Assembly: GCF_027887165.1 (NCBI RefSeq)
Contig: NC_077233.1
Span: forward strand, 227,440,872 to 227,504,871
Length of the DNA stretch: 64,000 nt
Direction: 5' to 3'
Source: Monodelphis domestica
Taxonomy: Eukaryota; Chordata; Mammalia; Didelphimorphia; Didelphidae
Position 1 is the stretch's first letter, and every line of letters begins with the position of its first letter. The notes under the pieces are model-generated. The model had not been told where the DNA came from and did no database searches. It saw nothing but the letters and a program-made list of their open reading frames with translations. Shown here one piece after another: positions 34,610 to 46,699 of this stretch. The position numbers and the translations under genes are program-made.

Positions 34610-34860
34610 GCTCATCATTATAACTGGGAAGAAAATCCTAAATAAAAAAAAGAGGGAGAAAATATCATAAAAGATATAATAGTCCACTTTGTTTAACAAA
34701 AAAAAATAATAATTAATTAAACTTTGCACAAATAAAAACAATGCAGCTACAGTTAAACCAAAAGAAATTATTTAGATTTGGGAAAAACATGTTTTAATAA
34801 CTATCGCCAATAAAATACTAACATTTAAAATGGACAAGGACTATAGGACTATAGATATAC
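34610..34860 (+). mobile_element. Possible L1 ORF2 fragment
   Basis: A frame near 34705-34800 gives a NFAQIKTMQLQLNQKKLFRF-like stretch, which fits the late ORF2 region (compare FLYKQNQCNQN at the end of the 45035-45397 segment). Weak and heavily decayed. Confidence 0.35.
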
Positions 34861-34869
34861 TGCTGATAA

Positions 34870-35320
34870 AAAACATTAGAAGGCATCTAGTCTAACACCC
34901 TCATTTTACATATGAGAAACTAAGACCTGGAGAAGTTAAATGACTGACTGAGAGGGGCAGAGTAGTAAGTAGTAGTATCAGAGTAGAGGAGGAAGAGGAG
35001 TAGAAGAATCACAATTTGAATCCTAATTCTTTCACTAAAAATTCTGCATACTTTTCACTATACCATTCCATGACAGAAAAATGGCAAAGAACAAAAATGG
35101 TTTTCCAAAGGAGAAAGGCATACTACAAGTAACCACAGGCAATAACAACAAAATAAGTTCAGTACAGATCAATGCCTATTCTATTATAGTCCCAGAAAGG
35201 GTCAATAATTTGCCCGACTCACACACAGTTAGTACGTGTCAAAGGTGAGACTGGACTCCAGGTCTTACTGACTCTGAAGCTGGCTCTCTAGCCATGCTTC
35301 ACTGTATCTCATTGAGCTTG
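34870..35320. repeat. Two MIR-like fragments
   Basis: The first (34880-34970) has 'catctagtctaacaccctc' and 'catatgagaaact'. The second (35190-35310) has 'aatttgcccgactcacacac' and 'ggactccaggtcttactgac', minus orientation. Confidence 0.5.
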
Positions 35321-35334
35321 CCTCCATGATGTAG

Positions 35335-35670
35335 TTGTAAATTGGTTCAACAATTTCTAAAAATAATTTGGAATTGTATAAGAAAAGTGAATAAATTATT
35401 TCTATCCTTTAACCCAGAGGACTCATTTCCTGAACTATACTTCAAGGAAGTTAGTGGAGAAAGAAAAAAACAGTACATATAGGTTAGAAAATGTTCCTAG
35501 CAGCATTGTTTGTGATAGCAAAAAAAAAAAAAGGGAAGAATGTAAGTTAAGTACACAAGGATTGGAGAGTGCAGAACAAACTATGGCATGTGAATGTGCT
35601 AAAATATTTTTATGCTGTAAAGACTAGTGACTATAAAGAATTCAGAGAAACCTGGGAAGATTTTTTGTAA
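35335..35670 (+). mobile_element. LINE-1 ORF2 C-terminal fragment
   Basis: The order 'aaattggttcaacaatttct', 'gcagcattgtttgtgatagc', 'ttatgctgtaaagac' and 'gaaacctgggaagattt' follows the L1 3' region of older copies (compare 14500-14810). Confidence 0.65.
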
Positions 35671-36677
35671 TAAATGGTTCTTCAACTTTATATAGTATAA
35701 TAGAATGAACATCAAACTAGAATACAATTCAAGTAAGCGTTACTGAGTGTCTACCAAATGAGAAGTGCTAGGCACTGTAGGATAACACAAAATAAATAAG
35801 ATGGGACCTCTAGTATAGATGGCAACATGAAGGCCTTAGAAGAACATGGCTCTCCCATATATAATACAAAAAACGTTTTAAAAGGAAGATAAATCAAATA
35901 ATGGTCAAGCAATCCAAAGAGAACAATAACAACCTTCATTCATCTCAGGACTAGACCAAAAACCAGCCCTGATTTTCAGGCTTTGGGAAAGGGATTCCAC
36001 TAGAGAAGCCAACATAAATAGAGGCAAGCTACAGGAAAGCCAGCCAGCAGTTTGATGAGGAAGGTTCTGGGGTGCCAGAAGAAAGTCAGAGTATTCTGAC
36101 CAGGATGATACAGGGGATCCTGAAGACCACAAAGCTTTCCCTCAGGACAGTCAAGGGGGAACTTAAAACCTGCCAGTGCTCTAAACACGGACACGCCAGT
36201 TGGCATGGGAAGGGGTAGGAAGTCAGTGATGGAACCCAGAAAAAAAAAAAAGAAAGTCATGACCAAATAGGGTCTGACCACCCTATCCAAGAGTACAGGA
36301 AGGTTTGGCCCTGGCATAAAGTCCCAAATTAGGAACTGAAGCTAGGAATACATATAAACATAAGAAGATACTGAACATAATGAAATAATACTGTCAATTT
36401 TCCCGAAAGAAAAACACAGAAGACATTAATTCCACAGCTTCAAGAAGAGTCTGTGGGAGGGGGGGAGGGGGGATGGCCTGAGCACAATAGCTACCTGGGT
36501 AAGATGAAGCAAAAGATTAAAAAGTGTAATAAAAGCTCTGGAGGAAAAATTGGAAAGAGAATTATTAGCTTAAAATAGAAAATGGAAAAATGTATCCAAA
36601 TAGTAAATGTCTTTAAAAAATAGAATGAAGCAAAACTCAGAGACTCCAAGAGACAGGAAATATTAGGAGAAAATTAA

Positions 36678-36900
36678 GGGCAGCCAGGTGGTGCAGTGAA
36701 TAGAGTGTCAGGCATGGAGTTAGGAAGACTTGGATTTAAATTCTACTTCAGACACTTACTAGCTGTGTGACCCGCAGCAAGTCACTTAATCCTGCTTGCC
36801 TCCGTTTCTCATCTGAAGAGGAAATGGTAAACCACTCCTGTATCTTTGTCAAGAAAACCCCAAATGAAATCACCAAGAGTCAGACATGACTGAAACAATT
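36678..36900 (+). mobile_element. MAR-type CORE-SINE
   Basis: Full-order copy: 'gggcagccaggtggtgcag', 'gacacttactagctgtgtga', 'gaggaaatggtaaaccac', 'gagtcagacatgactgaaac'. Confidence 0.92.
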
Positions 36901-37290
36901 GAAGAATAACATATACATTAAATTAGAACAAAATTAAAAGACTGAAAAAATGCAAAGTATTAAAAATCATTGACTGGTAATACACTTCAAGAAGAGATAA
37001 TTTTCAAACCATTTAAACTCCCTAAAACTCTGATAAATCAAATTTTTAAAAAAGTAGATGCTATATTGTAAGAAATAATAAATGAAAACTACTCATATTT
37101 ATTAGAGGACAAAGTGAAAATAGAAAGAAGGTTCTGCTTATCTCCTGAGACTAACCTTGAATTGAAAATTTCTAGGAATGTCATGGCCTAAATCCAGAAT
37201 TTCAAGATCAAAGAAAAATACCTGGTACTGAGCAACCAACTCAACATCACTCAAGACTCTGGTTGCAACAACTTTAAGAGATAAAATCTT

Positions 37291-37486
37291 GGGGGCAGCT
37301 GGGTGGCTCAGTGGATTGAGAGCCAGGTCTAGAGACTGGAGGTCCTAGGTTCAAATCTGGCCTCAGACACTTCCCAGCTGTGTGACCCTGGGTAAGTCAC
37401 TTGAATCCCATTGCCTAGCCCTTATCATTCTTCTGCCTTGGAACCAATACACAGTATTGATTCCAAGACAGAAGGTAAGGGTTTTA
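37291..37486 (+). mobile_element. tRNA-headed SINE, best-preserved copy
   Basis: Close to the consensus I infer from the other copies: 'gggggcagctgggtggctca', 'aggttcaaatctggcctcag', 'ccttggaaccaatacacagt', 'agacagaaggtaagggtttt'. Confidence 0.95.
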
Positions 37487-37639
37487 AAAAGAGAGAGAAA
37501 AAAATCATTTATTAAAATATTCCAAAGGACAAAAAGATTAAAAACCTCACAAACAGGGCTAATTTACAAATCTAAGTAGAATTCTAAGGTGAGGCAGGAA
37601 AGGAATAGATCTTTAAGAGAAATGGAAGACTTTGAAGAA

Positions 37640-37826
37640 TTTTTTTTCATCACCCTTATCTTCCATCTTATTGATTCTAAGGTAGAAGAGCAGTAAGGGT
37701 TAAGCAATGAGAATTAAGTGACTTGCCCAGGGTCACACAGCTAGGAAGTATCTGAGGTCAGATCTGAACCCAGGATCTCCCAGCTCTAGGCCTGGCTCTC
37801 TATTCACTGAGCCACTTAGCTGCCCC
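37640..37826 (-). mobile_element. tRNA-headed SINE, minus orientation
   Basis: T-tract start, 'cccttatcttccatctta', 'agtgacttgcccagggtcac', 'gatctgaacccaggatctcc' and the reverse head 'actgagccacttagctgccc'. Confidence 0.93.
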
Positions 37827-37950
37827 TTCCTTCAAATATTCTTGATGAAAAGACCAGAGGTAGATAGAAACTTTAAAATTCAAACACTGTAGTCAGGAGA
37901 AACCTAGAAAAGTAAATACATTTGAGCAAATAAAAGGGGCTAAAAAAGAA

Positions 37951-38200
37951 AGGGACAGCTAGGTGCCACAGTGGACAGAACTCTACACCTGGAGTCAGAA
38001 TCAAATCTGATCACACATACTTACTAGCTAGGTGATCCTGATCGAGTCATTTAACCTCAGTTTCCACATCTATAAAGTGAAATGACTGTAATCGTTTCAA
38101 ACCTTGCAGAGTTATAAGGATCAAATAAGATAACATTTGTAAAGTGCTTAACACAATGCCTGACACATATAAATGTTAACTATTGCTATTATTAAACAGT
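37951..38200 (+). repeat. MIR-type SINE with tRNA head
   Basis: The head 'gggacagctaggtgccaca', then 'gagtcatttaacctcagttt', 'tcaaataagataacatttgt' and 'aagtgcttaacacaatgcct', ending near a tattgctattatt stretch. Confidence 0.85.
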
Positions 38201-38530
38201 GATGAAATATTTCTATTCTAGTGGGGAGAGAAGAATTCTTATATCTTCAAGAATCACAGAGGAAGTTGAATCAGAAAAATGCTGAAACTGAGGGTGGTTT
38301 AGTTCTATTTTTATGGCTTTAAGAGAGAAAAGAAAAAAGGAAGGAAAAAGCATACAACAAGAAAGAAATGAGGAAGAAGGGGAAGGAGTTTACACTACCT
38401 AATACTCAAAGGACATGAGAAGTATACACACACCAAGAGGGCAAGGGAGCAGATAAACTTTACTCATATGACAGGCATGTACATTTTACACTCACAGAGA
38501 AAGGCTCTAGTTTAGAAATATATTAAACCC

Positions 38531-38595
38531 AGGGCAGTTAGGTGGCTCAGTTTGACTCTAAAACAGAAGGTAAAGGTTTAAAAAACTAGAAAAGA
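38531..38595 (+). mobile_element. Internally deleted tRNA-SINE, 65 bp
   Basis: Only the first ~23 bases (agggcagttaggtggctcag) and the last ~40 (ttgactctaaaacagaagg onward) remain. The flanks agaaatatattaaaccc (38514-38530) and agaaatattaaaccc (38596-38610) are a target duplication differing by a ta step. So the deleted form was inserted as such, or shrank afterwards. Confidence 0.85.
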
Positions 38596-38610
38596 AGAAA
38601 TATTAAACCC

Positions 38611-39440
38611 CAAAACAACACAGATAGAGACAGGGAAAAGGGAGAAGATTTAAATAGGGAGAGTAAATGAAAAGAGAGAAACTACCAAGAGTGGATCTTG
38701 AGGGAGAATTAAAAGGAAGAAAAAGAAAAAACCAGTAATCTGCATCTGGGCAAAATGACAAGAGATGGGGCAATGGAGTAAAAGTAGACCACCTTGATTC
38801 TAGAATACCAGTAGTGATCACGCTCCTTCTGTTTCCCTCCTGTTGGCTCCCCAGAATTATTTTGCCTCTTGGACACCCCACCCTAACCCAATTCCTTTTC
38901 CATGAGCCAGACGAATGGGTATCAAGGTCTTTCCTATCTACACTCAATATCTGGAAGGTTATGAGAGGTTTCAGATATGAAGGAAATCATTTATTTACAT
39001 GATTTTTCATTCTATTCTATATTATTAAAAACTATATGAACACACCATACATACCATTTGAATCTCTGAATTTCATAGGCAGTGACCTGAAAGAATTGCA
39101 AACTCCTACAAGAAGGGTACTCTTATTCAGTAATAAACTGTGCTTTGTATTTTCATGTGTATATCAACAATATCTCGTTTCATTTCCTAGACTAAACTGA
39201 AGTTCAGCCCACTAGGGTTCAAAATAAAAGCTGTTTCCAAGCCAAGGAAGGCTTCAATGTTAAGGATAGGGATGGCCTCTAGTTGGCTGAGGCTGCCACC
39301 CTGCCAGAAAGTGACCAGCCAGAGTATAGACAGGCAGTTCCCAAAATTCAGGTGTTTATGGGTTTTGAGCACCAACTGGTGACTACCTCAGATATTGCAC
39401 TTAGTTCATTTAAACACATGTGGCTAGATTAGTGCAGTGC
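38611..39440. other. Unclassified intergenic sequence
   Basis: Purine-rich at the left, possibly the tail of the L1 spacer, then unique-looking. The 114-codon minus-strand frame at 38603-38947 has no recognised domain. Confidence 0.4.
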
Positions 39441-39447
39441 CTGACAC

Positions 39448-39695
39448 ATTTTTTTGTTGTTTGGTTGTTTAAGTCTGACTCTGCATAACCCCATTTGGAG
39501 TTTTCTCAGCAAAGATAATGTAGTGGCTTCTCACTTCTTTCTCCAGATAATTTTATAGATAAGGAAACTGAGGCAAACAAGAGTTAAGTGACTTGCCCAG
39601 GGTCACATAGCTAGTAAGTGTCGAGGCCAGATTTTAACTAAGGAAGATGAATCTTCTTGACTCTAGGGATGGCACTCTAACCACTGGACCACCTA
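39448..39695 (-). mobile_element. MAR-type CORE-SINE, minus orientation
   Basis: It runs 'ttgttgtttggttgttta', 'ataaccccatttggagtttt', 'aaggaaactgaggcaaac', 'gacttgcccagggtcaca' and 'ccactggaccacctac'. Confidence 0.9.
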
Positions 39696-40081
39696 CATGC
39701 TTAATAAATATTTGTTGACTGGACTTCTTAACATAGCTACTCTTGGCTCCTTATAAAAATAAGGGGGGTAGTACACAGTCAAAATGTTACGAGAATATAG
39801 GAATTCCCAAAGCATATACCTTAATTCCTATGTCATATATGTACATTATAACAGGATCTTCTGGCCTAAATATATGATTATTTCTGTTTCAACTATATGG
39901 TATTAGTTCATATCTGTTAAATAAAACTATTTAAAAGTTTAGGTTGTTTTAATATCCTTCTGACATCAATTGAAAGCATATATACACACAATATATATAT
40001 AGATATATACATATATGTATATATGTCACCCAACTCTCCAAAATGTTTTAGACTAGAAATATAATTTGTAAATAATCCTTT
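39696..40081. other. Unclassified AT-rich sequence
   Basis: It contains a (TA)n-rich patch at 39988-40026 and is the left flank of the full-length L1. No gene. Confidence 0.4.
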
Positions 40082-40096
40082 ATAAATAAGGTTACC

Positions 40097-40610
40097 GACT
40101 TCCGGGTAAGCATGGTGGCAGTCTAGATGAGGGATGCTTCCTCTCCTCAGACCCACTGATACAGACTACCTCAAAAGATCCAAAAAACCACTTTCATAAG
40201 AACAAAGGGACTCTACAGTAGGGTGCAGCACTGAAGGTATGGGAGATTGGGGATGAAAAAGCTCCCACCCAAACATGAGCTGATCTACCCTCCTCCACCC
40301 CACCTACGGAGCCAGAGTCAGAGTGAGCATGTGCCAGAATCAGCAAGTGAGTGAGGGACACCTCTGGAGTGAGCAAGGGGCACCTCTAGGTCCTTGAGAG
40401 CTGACTAAATATACCGAGAACATAACCCTGAGAGCAGCTATACCTGAAAATCTGGTGGACTGGGGAGCTCAGACCATGGACGCTATCAGCAAAGAGGCGC
40501 AGAGAAGGGCAGCAAACAGCAGAAGCTGCTGAGATTCGAGGGCTTGTGTCAGGCAAAATCTTTGCTCCTTGACTCCATATACAGAGAGCCTGCCCATCTC
40601 ACCCAGATCT
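40097..40610 (+). promoter_or_regulatory. L1 5'UTR
   Basis: It starts gacttccgggtaagcatggt. The 'aagcatggtggc' at 40107-40118 may be a decayed YY1-type start site of the kind at the head of mammalian L1 promoters; that is inference. The region is richer in G+C than the rest of the element. Confidence 0.6.
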
Positions 40611-41587
40611 CTGACTAAAAAGGGAAGGAAAAACTCCCACAGTGATGGCAAATTGCGCCCAGGAGCCACAACCTCCATCCACCACAAAAAAAGGGGGGGG
40701 GCATTAAACCTTGAAAATTTTTATGTAGGAAAAACCCAGGCTACAAAGGAAATACAGGAGGAAATTCAAACAATGCCAAAACCTTCAAAAAATGGAAATT
40801 GTCCACAAACTCTTGAAGAATTTAAATTGGAGTTTATCCAAAAAATGGAATCCTTCTGGCAAGGAAAATGGGAAATAGTTCAAAGAGAAAACAACAGTTT
40901 GAGGGACAAGAACTCCCAATTGGAGAAACAGCTGAAACCTACAAAAAGCAGGATAGGCCAAACCAAAAAAGAAATTCAAAAGATTAAAGCAGAAAACCAA
41001 AAGAATATAAAAGAAAACCAGGCCTTAAGGACCAGATTTGGGCAACTGGAAACCAATGATCTTGCAAAACAGCAAGAATCAATAAAGCAAAGTCAAAAGA
41101 CTGACAAAACAGAAGAAAACATAAACTATTTCACTGACAAGATGACAGATCAAGAAAACAGATCACAGCGAGACAATTTGAGAATCATTGGTCTACCTGA
41201 AAAGTCAGAAATAAACAGAAATCTTGACATCATGCTACAAGAAATCATCCAAGAAAACTACCCTGATGTTCTTGAACAAGGGGGCAAAATAGACATTGAA
41301 AGAGTTCATAGAACACTCTCTACAATGCAATTGCCAAATTCCAAAGCTTTCAAGCTAAGGAGAAAATTCTACAAGAAGCCAAAAAGAGATAATTCAGATA
41401 CCCAGGAGCACAAATCAGGATCACACAAGACCTGGCAGCTTTCACACTAAAGGACTGCAAGGCCTTGATCATAATTTTCAGAAAGGCAAGAGAACTGGGT
41501 CTTCAACCAAGGATCACCTATTCATCAAAACTGACAGGGAAAAGTATGGGCATTCAACAAAATAGAAAGATTTTCAAGTATTTATAA
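40611..41587 (+). pseudogene. L1 ORF1 (RNA-binding nucleic-acid chaperone), frameshifted
   Basis: ORF1 encodes the trimeric RNA-binding protein of the L1 ribonucleoprotein. An open frame runs to 41450 with, in order: a basic N-terminus, a long Gln/Lys/Glu-rich coiled coil (about 40750-41150) and the RNA-recognition part with RDNLRIIGLPEKSE (41170-41212) and IERVHR. Near 41385-41400 a frameshift moves the C-terminal domain (FRKARELGLQPRITYSSKL) to another frame that stops at 41585-41587. There is no ATG where the protein should start: the first plausible codon, before TKKGRKN, is CTG at 40611. Whether that was ATG in the ancestor is inference. Confidence 0.88.
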
Positions 41588-42345
41588 AGAAAAGACCAGA
41601 ACTAAGTGGAAAGTTTGATATCCAAACACAGAGAGCAAGAGAAACATGAAAAGGTAAATAAGAAAGAGAGGGAAAAGGGGGGAAATGTTTTCTTTTTTTT
41701 TTTCATTCAAACTCTCTTCTTTAAGGGCTACAATTAGATCAACTTATATATATTAATATAGGGGGGAAATATTATTTGTAACTCTCAAAAATTGTATTCA
41801 TTATTAGAGTAACTAGAATAATCACTCATAGAAAAAGATTGGGGCATTAAGGGCTACAAGTTGATATGCAAAAAAAGAAAAAGGGTTGGGGGAATCAAAT
41901 ATGGTACCAAGAGATACTTGAAGAAATAAAATAAATAGGATAATCTTTATCACACAAAGATACCCATGGGAAGAAGAGGGGAAGAATACTCTTATAAGAA
42001 GGAGAGAAAGAGAGTGCTAATAGGTAATACTTAAACCTTACTCTCAGTGAAATCAATTCTGAGAGGGAAGAGCATTTAGGTCCATTGAGATTTTGAATTC
42101 TATCTTATCCTACAGGGTAAATTAGAAGACAAAACTAAGGGGGATAGAGGGGAGTACAAAAAGGGAGGGAAGGATTGGGGGGAGGGAACTTAACAGATTC
42201 TTAAAAAAGGAAGGGAACAAAAAGGGAGGGACCAGAAAGGGAAGCATATTAAGGGAGGGAATTAGGAAGATTGATTAAAAGTAAACTACTGGTTTAAAAG
42301 AATATAACAAAAGAAGAAAGTACAGAACAAGGAAAGGATATCAAA

Positions 42346-43026
42346 ATGCTAGGGAATTCACAACTGTCAATCATAACTTTGAATGTGAATAGGATAAACT
42401 CACCCATAAATCATGAACAAATAGGAGAATGGATTAGAATCCAAAATCCTACCATATGTTGTCTACAAGGAACACACCTGAGGCAGGTAGATACTCACAA
42501 GGTCAGAATTAAAGGTTGGAGCAAAACCTATTGGGTCTCAACTGATAGAAAGAAGGCAGGAGTTGCAATCATGATATCTGACAAAGCCAAATTAAAAATA
42601 GGCTTGATTAAAAGGGATAGTGAAGGTAAATACATCCTGATAAAAGGGAGCACAAACAATGAGGAAATATCACTAATCAACACGTATGCACCAAATGGTA
42701 TAGCATCCAAATTTCTAAAGGAGAAACTAGTAGAATTGAAGGAGGAAATAGATAGTAAAACTATACTAGTGGGAGATCTGAACCTACCACTATCAAATTT
42801 AGATAAATCAAATCAAAAAATAAATAAGAAAGAGGTAAAAGATGTGAATGAAATCCTAGAAAAATTAGAGTTAATAGATATATGGAGAAAAATAAATAGG
42901 AACCAAAAGGAATACACCTTCTTTTCAGCAGTACATGGTACATTCACAAAGATTGACCATATACTAGGGCATAAAAACATGGCAAACAAATGCAGAAAAG
43001 CAGAAATAATAAATGCAACCTTTTAA
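42346..43026 (+). pseudogene. L1 ORF2 endonuclease domain, catalytic Glu lost
   Basis: The ATG at 42346 opens the apurinic-endonuclease-like domain that nicks target DNA. Visible motifs are TLNVN, CCLQGTHLRQVDTH, NTYAPNG, VGDLNLPLSNLDKS and TKIDHILGHK. The family has QETH at the second motif. Here residue 42 is Gly (GGA at 42469-42471), so the metal-binding glutamate is gone, while the inverted copy at 23228-23790 still has Glu. The frame ends at TAA 43024-43026. The next codons continue in frame as DHKAI, where the catalytic SDH motif is expected, so the stop is a nonsense change. Confidence 0.93.
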
Positions 43027-46000
43027 GATCATAAGGCAATAAAAATAATAATCAGTAAGGGAACATGGACAGGCAAATGCAAAATTAATTGGAAATTAAA
43101 TAATATGATTCTCCAAAATATGCTAGTTAGAGAACAAATCATAGAAACAATTAATAATTTCATTGAAGAAAATGACAATGATGAGACATCCTTTCAAACT
43201 CTATGGGATGCAGCCAAAGCAGTACTCAGAGGGAAATTTATATCCTTGAGTTCATATAGTAACTAGTTAGGGAGGGCAGAGGTCAATGAATTGGACATGC
43301 AAATCAAAAACTTGAAAGCAAACAAATTAAAAACCCCCAGAAGAAAACTAAATTAGAGATCCTAAAAATTAAGGGAGAAATTAATAAAATCAAAAGTGAC
43401 AGAACTATTGAACTAATAAATAAGACTATAAACTGGTATTTTGAAAAAACAAACAAAATAGACAAAGTACTGGTCGATCTAATTTTAAAAAAAGGAAAGA
43501 AGAAAACCAAAATAACAGTATCATAGATGAAAAGGGAGAGCTCACCTCCAATGATGAGGAAATTAAGGCAATCATTAAAAACTATTTTGCCCAATTATAT
43601 GGCTAAAAATATACCAATCTAGGTGATATGGATGAATATTTACAAAAATATAAATTGCCTAGATTAACAGAAGAAATAGAATTCTTAAATAATCCCATAT
43701 CAGAAAAAGAAATCCAACAGGCCATCAAAGAGCTCCCTAAGAAAAAATCCCCAGGGCCTGATGGATTCACAAGTGAATTCTATCAAACATTCAAAGAACA
43801 GCTAATCCCAATACCACACAAACTATTTGACAAAATAAGCAAAGAGGGAGTTCTACCAAACTCCTTTCATGACACAAATATGGTACCGATTCCAAAGCTA
43901 GGCAGGTCAAAAATGGAGAAATAAAACTACAGACCAATCTCCTTAATGAACATAGATGCAAAAATCTTAAATAGGATACTAGCAAGAAGACTCCAGCCAG
44001 TGATCAGGTAGGATTTATACCAGGAATGCAAGGATGGTTCAATATCAGGAAAACCATCCGCATAATTGACCATATCAACAAGCAAACCAAAAAAAATCAC
44101 ATGATTATCTCACTAGATGCAGAAAAGGCCTTTGACAAAATACAACACTCATTCCTATTGAAAACACTAGAAAGTTTAGGAAATAGAAGGGTCTTTCCTA
44201 AAAATAATAAACAATAGCTATCTAAAACCATCAGTCAGCATCATCTATAATTGGGATAAACTAGATACATTCCCAATAAGATCAGAAGTGATACAAAGAT
44301 GCCCATTATTACCTTTACTATTTAACATTGTACTAGAAACACAAGCAGTAGCAATTAGAGAAGGAAAAGAAATTGAAGGTATTAAAATTGGCAATGAAGA
44401 GACCAAGCTATCACTCTTTGAGGATGATATGATGGTCTACTTAAAGAATCCTAGAGAATCAACTAAAAAGCTAGTGGAAATAATCAATAACTTTAACAAA
44501 GTTGCAGGATACAAAATAAACCCACATAAGTCATCAGCATTTATATATATCTCCAACACATCTCAGCAGCAGGAATTAGAAAGAGAAATTCCATTGAAAA
44601 TCACCCTAGACAATATAAAATACTTGGGAATCTATCTGCTAAGCCAAACATAGGAACTATATGAATATAAATACAAAACACTTTGCACACAACTAAAACT
44701 AGATCTGAGCAATTAGAAAAACATTAACTGCTCATGGGTAGGATGAGCTAACATAATAAAAATGACCATCCTTCCCAAACTTATCTATTTATTTAGTGCC
44801 ATATCCATCAAACTTCCAAAAAACTTTTTTACTGAATTAGAAAAAAACATAACAAAGTTCTTTGGAAGAACAAAAGATCAAGTATATCCAGGGAAATAAT
44901 GGGGGGGGGAAATGCAAAGGAAGGTGGCCTTGTAGTTCCAGATCTCAAACTATATTATAAAGCAGTGGTCATCAAAACAATTTTGTACTGGCTAAGAGAC
45001 AGAAAGGAGAATCAATGGAATAAACTTGGGGTAAGTGACCTCAGCAAGACAGTCTATGACAAGCCCAAAGATCCCAGCTTTTGCGACAAAAATCCACTAT
45101 TTGATAAAAAACTGCTGGGAAAATTGGAAGACAGTATGGGAGAGATTAGGTTTGGATCAACATCTCACACCCTACACCAAGATAAACTCAGAATGGGTGA
45201 ATGACTTGAACATAAAGAAGGAAACTATAAATAAACTATGTGAACACAGAATAGTATACATGTCAGACCTTTGGGAAGGGAAAGATTTTACAACCAAGCA
45301 AGACATAGAAAGAGTCACAAAATGTAAAATCAATCATTTTGATTACATCAAATTAAAAAGTTTTTTGTACAAACAAAACCAATGTAACCAAAATTAGAAG
45401 GGAAATAACAAACTGGGAAACAATCTTCATAAAAAAAAACCTCTGACAAATGTCTAATTACTCAAATTTATAAAGAGCTAAATCAATTGTACAAAAAATC
45501 AAGCCATTCTGCATTTGATAAATGGGCAAGGGACATGAATAGGCATTTTCAGTCAAAGAAATTAAAACCATTAATAAGCACATGAAAAAGTGTTCTAAAT
45601 CTCTTATAATTAGAGAGATGCAAATCAAAACAACTCTGAGGTATCACCTCACACCTAGCTGCTTGGCTAACATGACAGCAAAGGAAAGTAATGAATGCTG
45701 GAGGGGATGTGGCAAAGTTGGGACATTAATGCATTGCTGGTGGAGTTGTGAATTGATCCAGCCATTCTGGAGGGCAATTTGGAACTATGCCCAAAGGGCG
45801 ATAAAAGACTGTCTGCCCTTTGATCCAGCCATAGCACTGCTGGGTTTGTACCCCAAAGCGATAATAAGGAAAAAGCCTTGTACAAGAATATTCATAGCTG
45901 TGCTCTTTGTGGTGGCCAAAAATTGGAAAATGGGGGGCTGCCCTTCACTTGGGGAATGGCTGAACAAATTGTGGTATCTGTTGGTGATAGAATACTATTG

Positions 46001-46307
46001 TGCTCAAAGGAATAATAAAGTGGAGGAATTCCATGGGGACTGGAACAACCTCCAGGAATTGATGCAGAGTGAGAGGAGCAGAACCAGGAAAACATTGTAC
46101 ACAGAGACTGAGTCACTGTGGTACAATCGACTGTTAATGGACTTCTCCATTAGTGGCAATGCAATGTCCCTGAACAACTTGAAGGGATCTACAAGAAAGA
46201 ACACTCTCCACATCCAGAGGAAAAACTGTGGGAGTAAAAACACCAAAGAAAAACAACTGCTTGACTACATGGGTCGAGGGAGATATGACTGTGGATGTAG
46301 ACTCTAA
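43027..46307 (+). pseudogene. L1 ORF2 reverse transcriptase and C-terminal domain, broken
   Basis: The rest of ORF2 survives as frame-shifted pieces. From left: IINNFIEE linker sequence; [19 protein letters not shown] (about 43730-43790, reverse transcriptase entry); NYRPISLMN after an in-frame stop at 43922; [13 protein letters not shown] (about 44120-44160); and the active-site box, read here as FEDD (44417-44428). L1 elements normally have FADD, so the alanine before the two catalytic Asp is now Glu. Later come NAKEGGLVVPDLKLYYKAV and the C-terminal CWWSC cysteine motif near 45735. The last frame stops at 46305-46307. At least four frame changes and several stops separate the pieces. Confidence 0.93.
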
Positions 46308-46568
46308 ATGAACATCCTAATGCAAACTCCAACAACATGGAAATGGGTTCTGATCAAGGACACATGTAATACCCAGTGGAATTGTGCATCAGCTATTGGA
46401 GGAGTGGGGAGCAGGGAGGGAAGAATAGAAAATTATTTTTGCAACCAAGGAATAATGTTTGAAATTGACCAAATAAAAAAATAATGTTAAAAATATTAAT
46501 AAATAATATATATTATATAAATATACAAATAATAAATAATAATATAACAAATACTAAAATAATAATAA
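46308..46568 (+). other. L1 3'UTR and AT-rich tail
   Basis: It contains 'acatggaaatgggttctgat' and an AATAAA at 46472-46477. The tail that follows is not pure A: it is an (AATAAT)-like expansion of about 85 bases, probably grown from the original poly(A). Confidence 0.85.
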
Positions 46569-46699
46569 ATAAATAAGGTTACCATACCCTGGACTGGAAA
46601 CATAAAAGTAGAATAGTGAGAATTATCACCAGAAGCCAAGATAAAGAAAGAAAGGGTAGAAATCATCAATAATTGTAATAATGATCATTAAAGCAACTG

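Larger units (their letters stand above)
35790..38525 (+). mobile_element. LINE-1 5' half riddled with SINEs
   Basis: Older L1 5'UTR and ORF1-type sequence (35790-36670) is followed by broken ORF1 and inter-ORF sequence out to about 38525. The host sequence resumes after each of four SINE insertions. Blocks include 'ggaggaaaaattggaaagag' and 'attcttgatgaaaagaccag'. No frame is intact. Its left boundary is uncertain. Confidence 0.6.
40097..46568 (+). mobile_element. Full-length LINE-1, inactive, with perfect 15-bp target duplication
   Basis: A complete ~6.5-kb element with 5'UTR, ORF1, spacer, ORF2, 3'UTR and an AT-rich tail. The duplication ataaataaggttacc is identical at 40082-40096 and 46569-46583, so both ends are certain. 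ORF1 has a frameshift. ORF2 has several frameshifts and stops and changes at key endonuclease and reverse transcriptase residues. It cannot mobilise itself. It is the best reference in the window for reading the other L1 fragments. Confidence 0.97.

Noticed and set aside
36000..36317. 105-codon minus-strand frame
   Set aside because: It is antisense to L1 5' sequence, starts without an ATG context and shows no domain.
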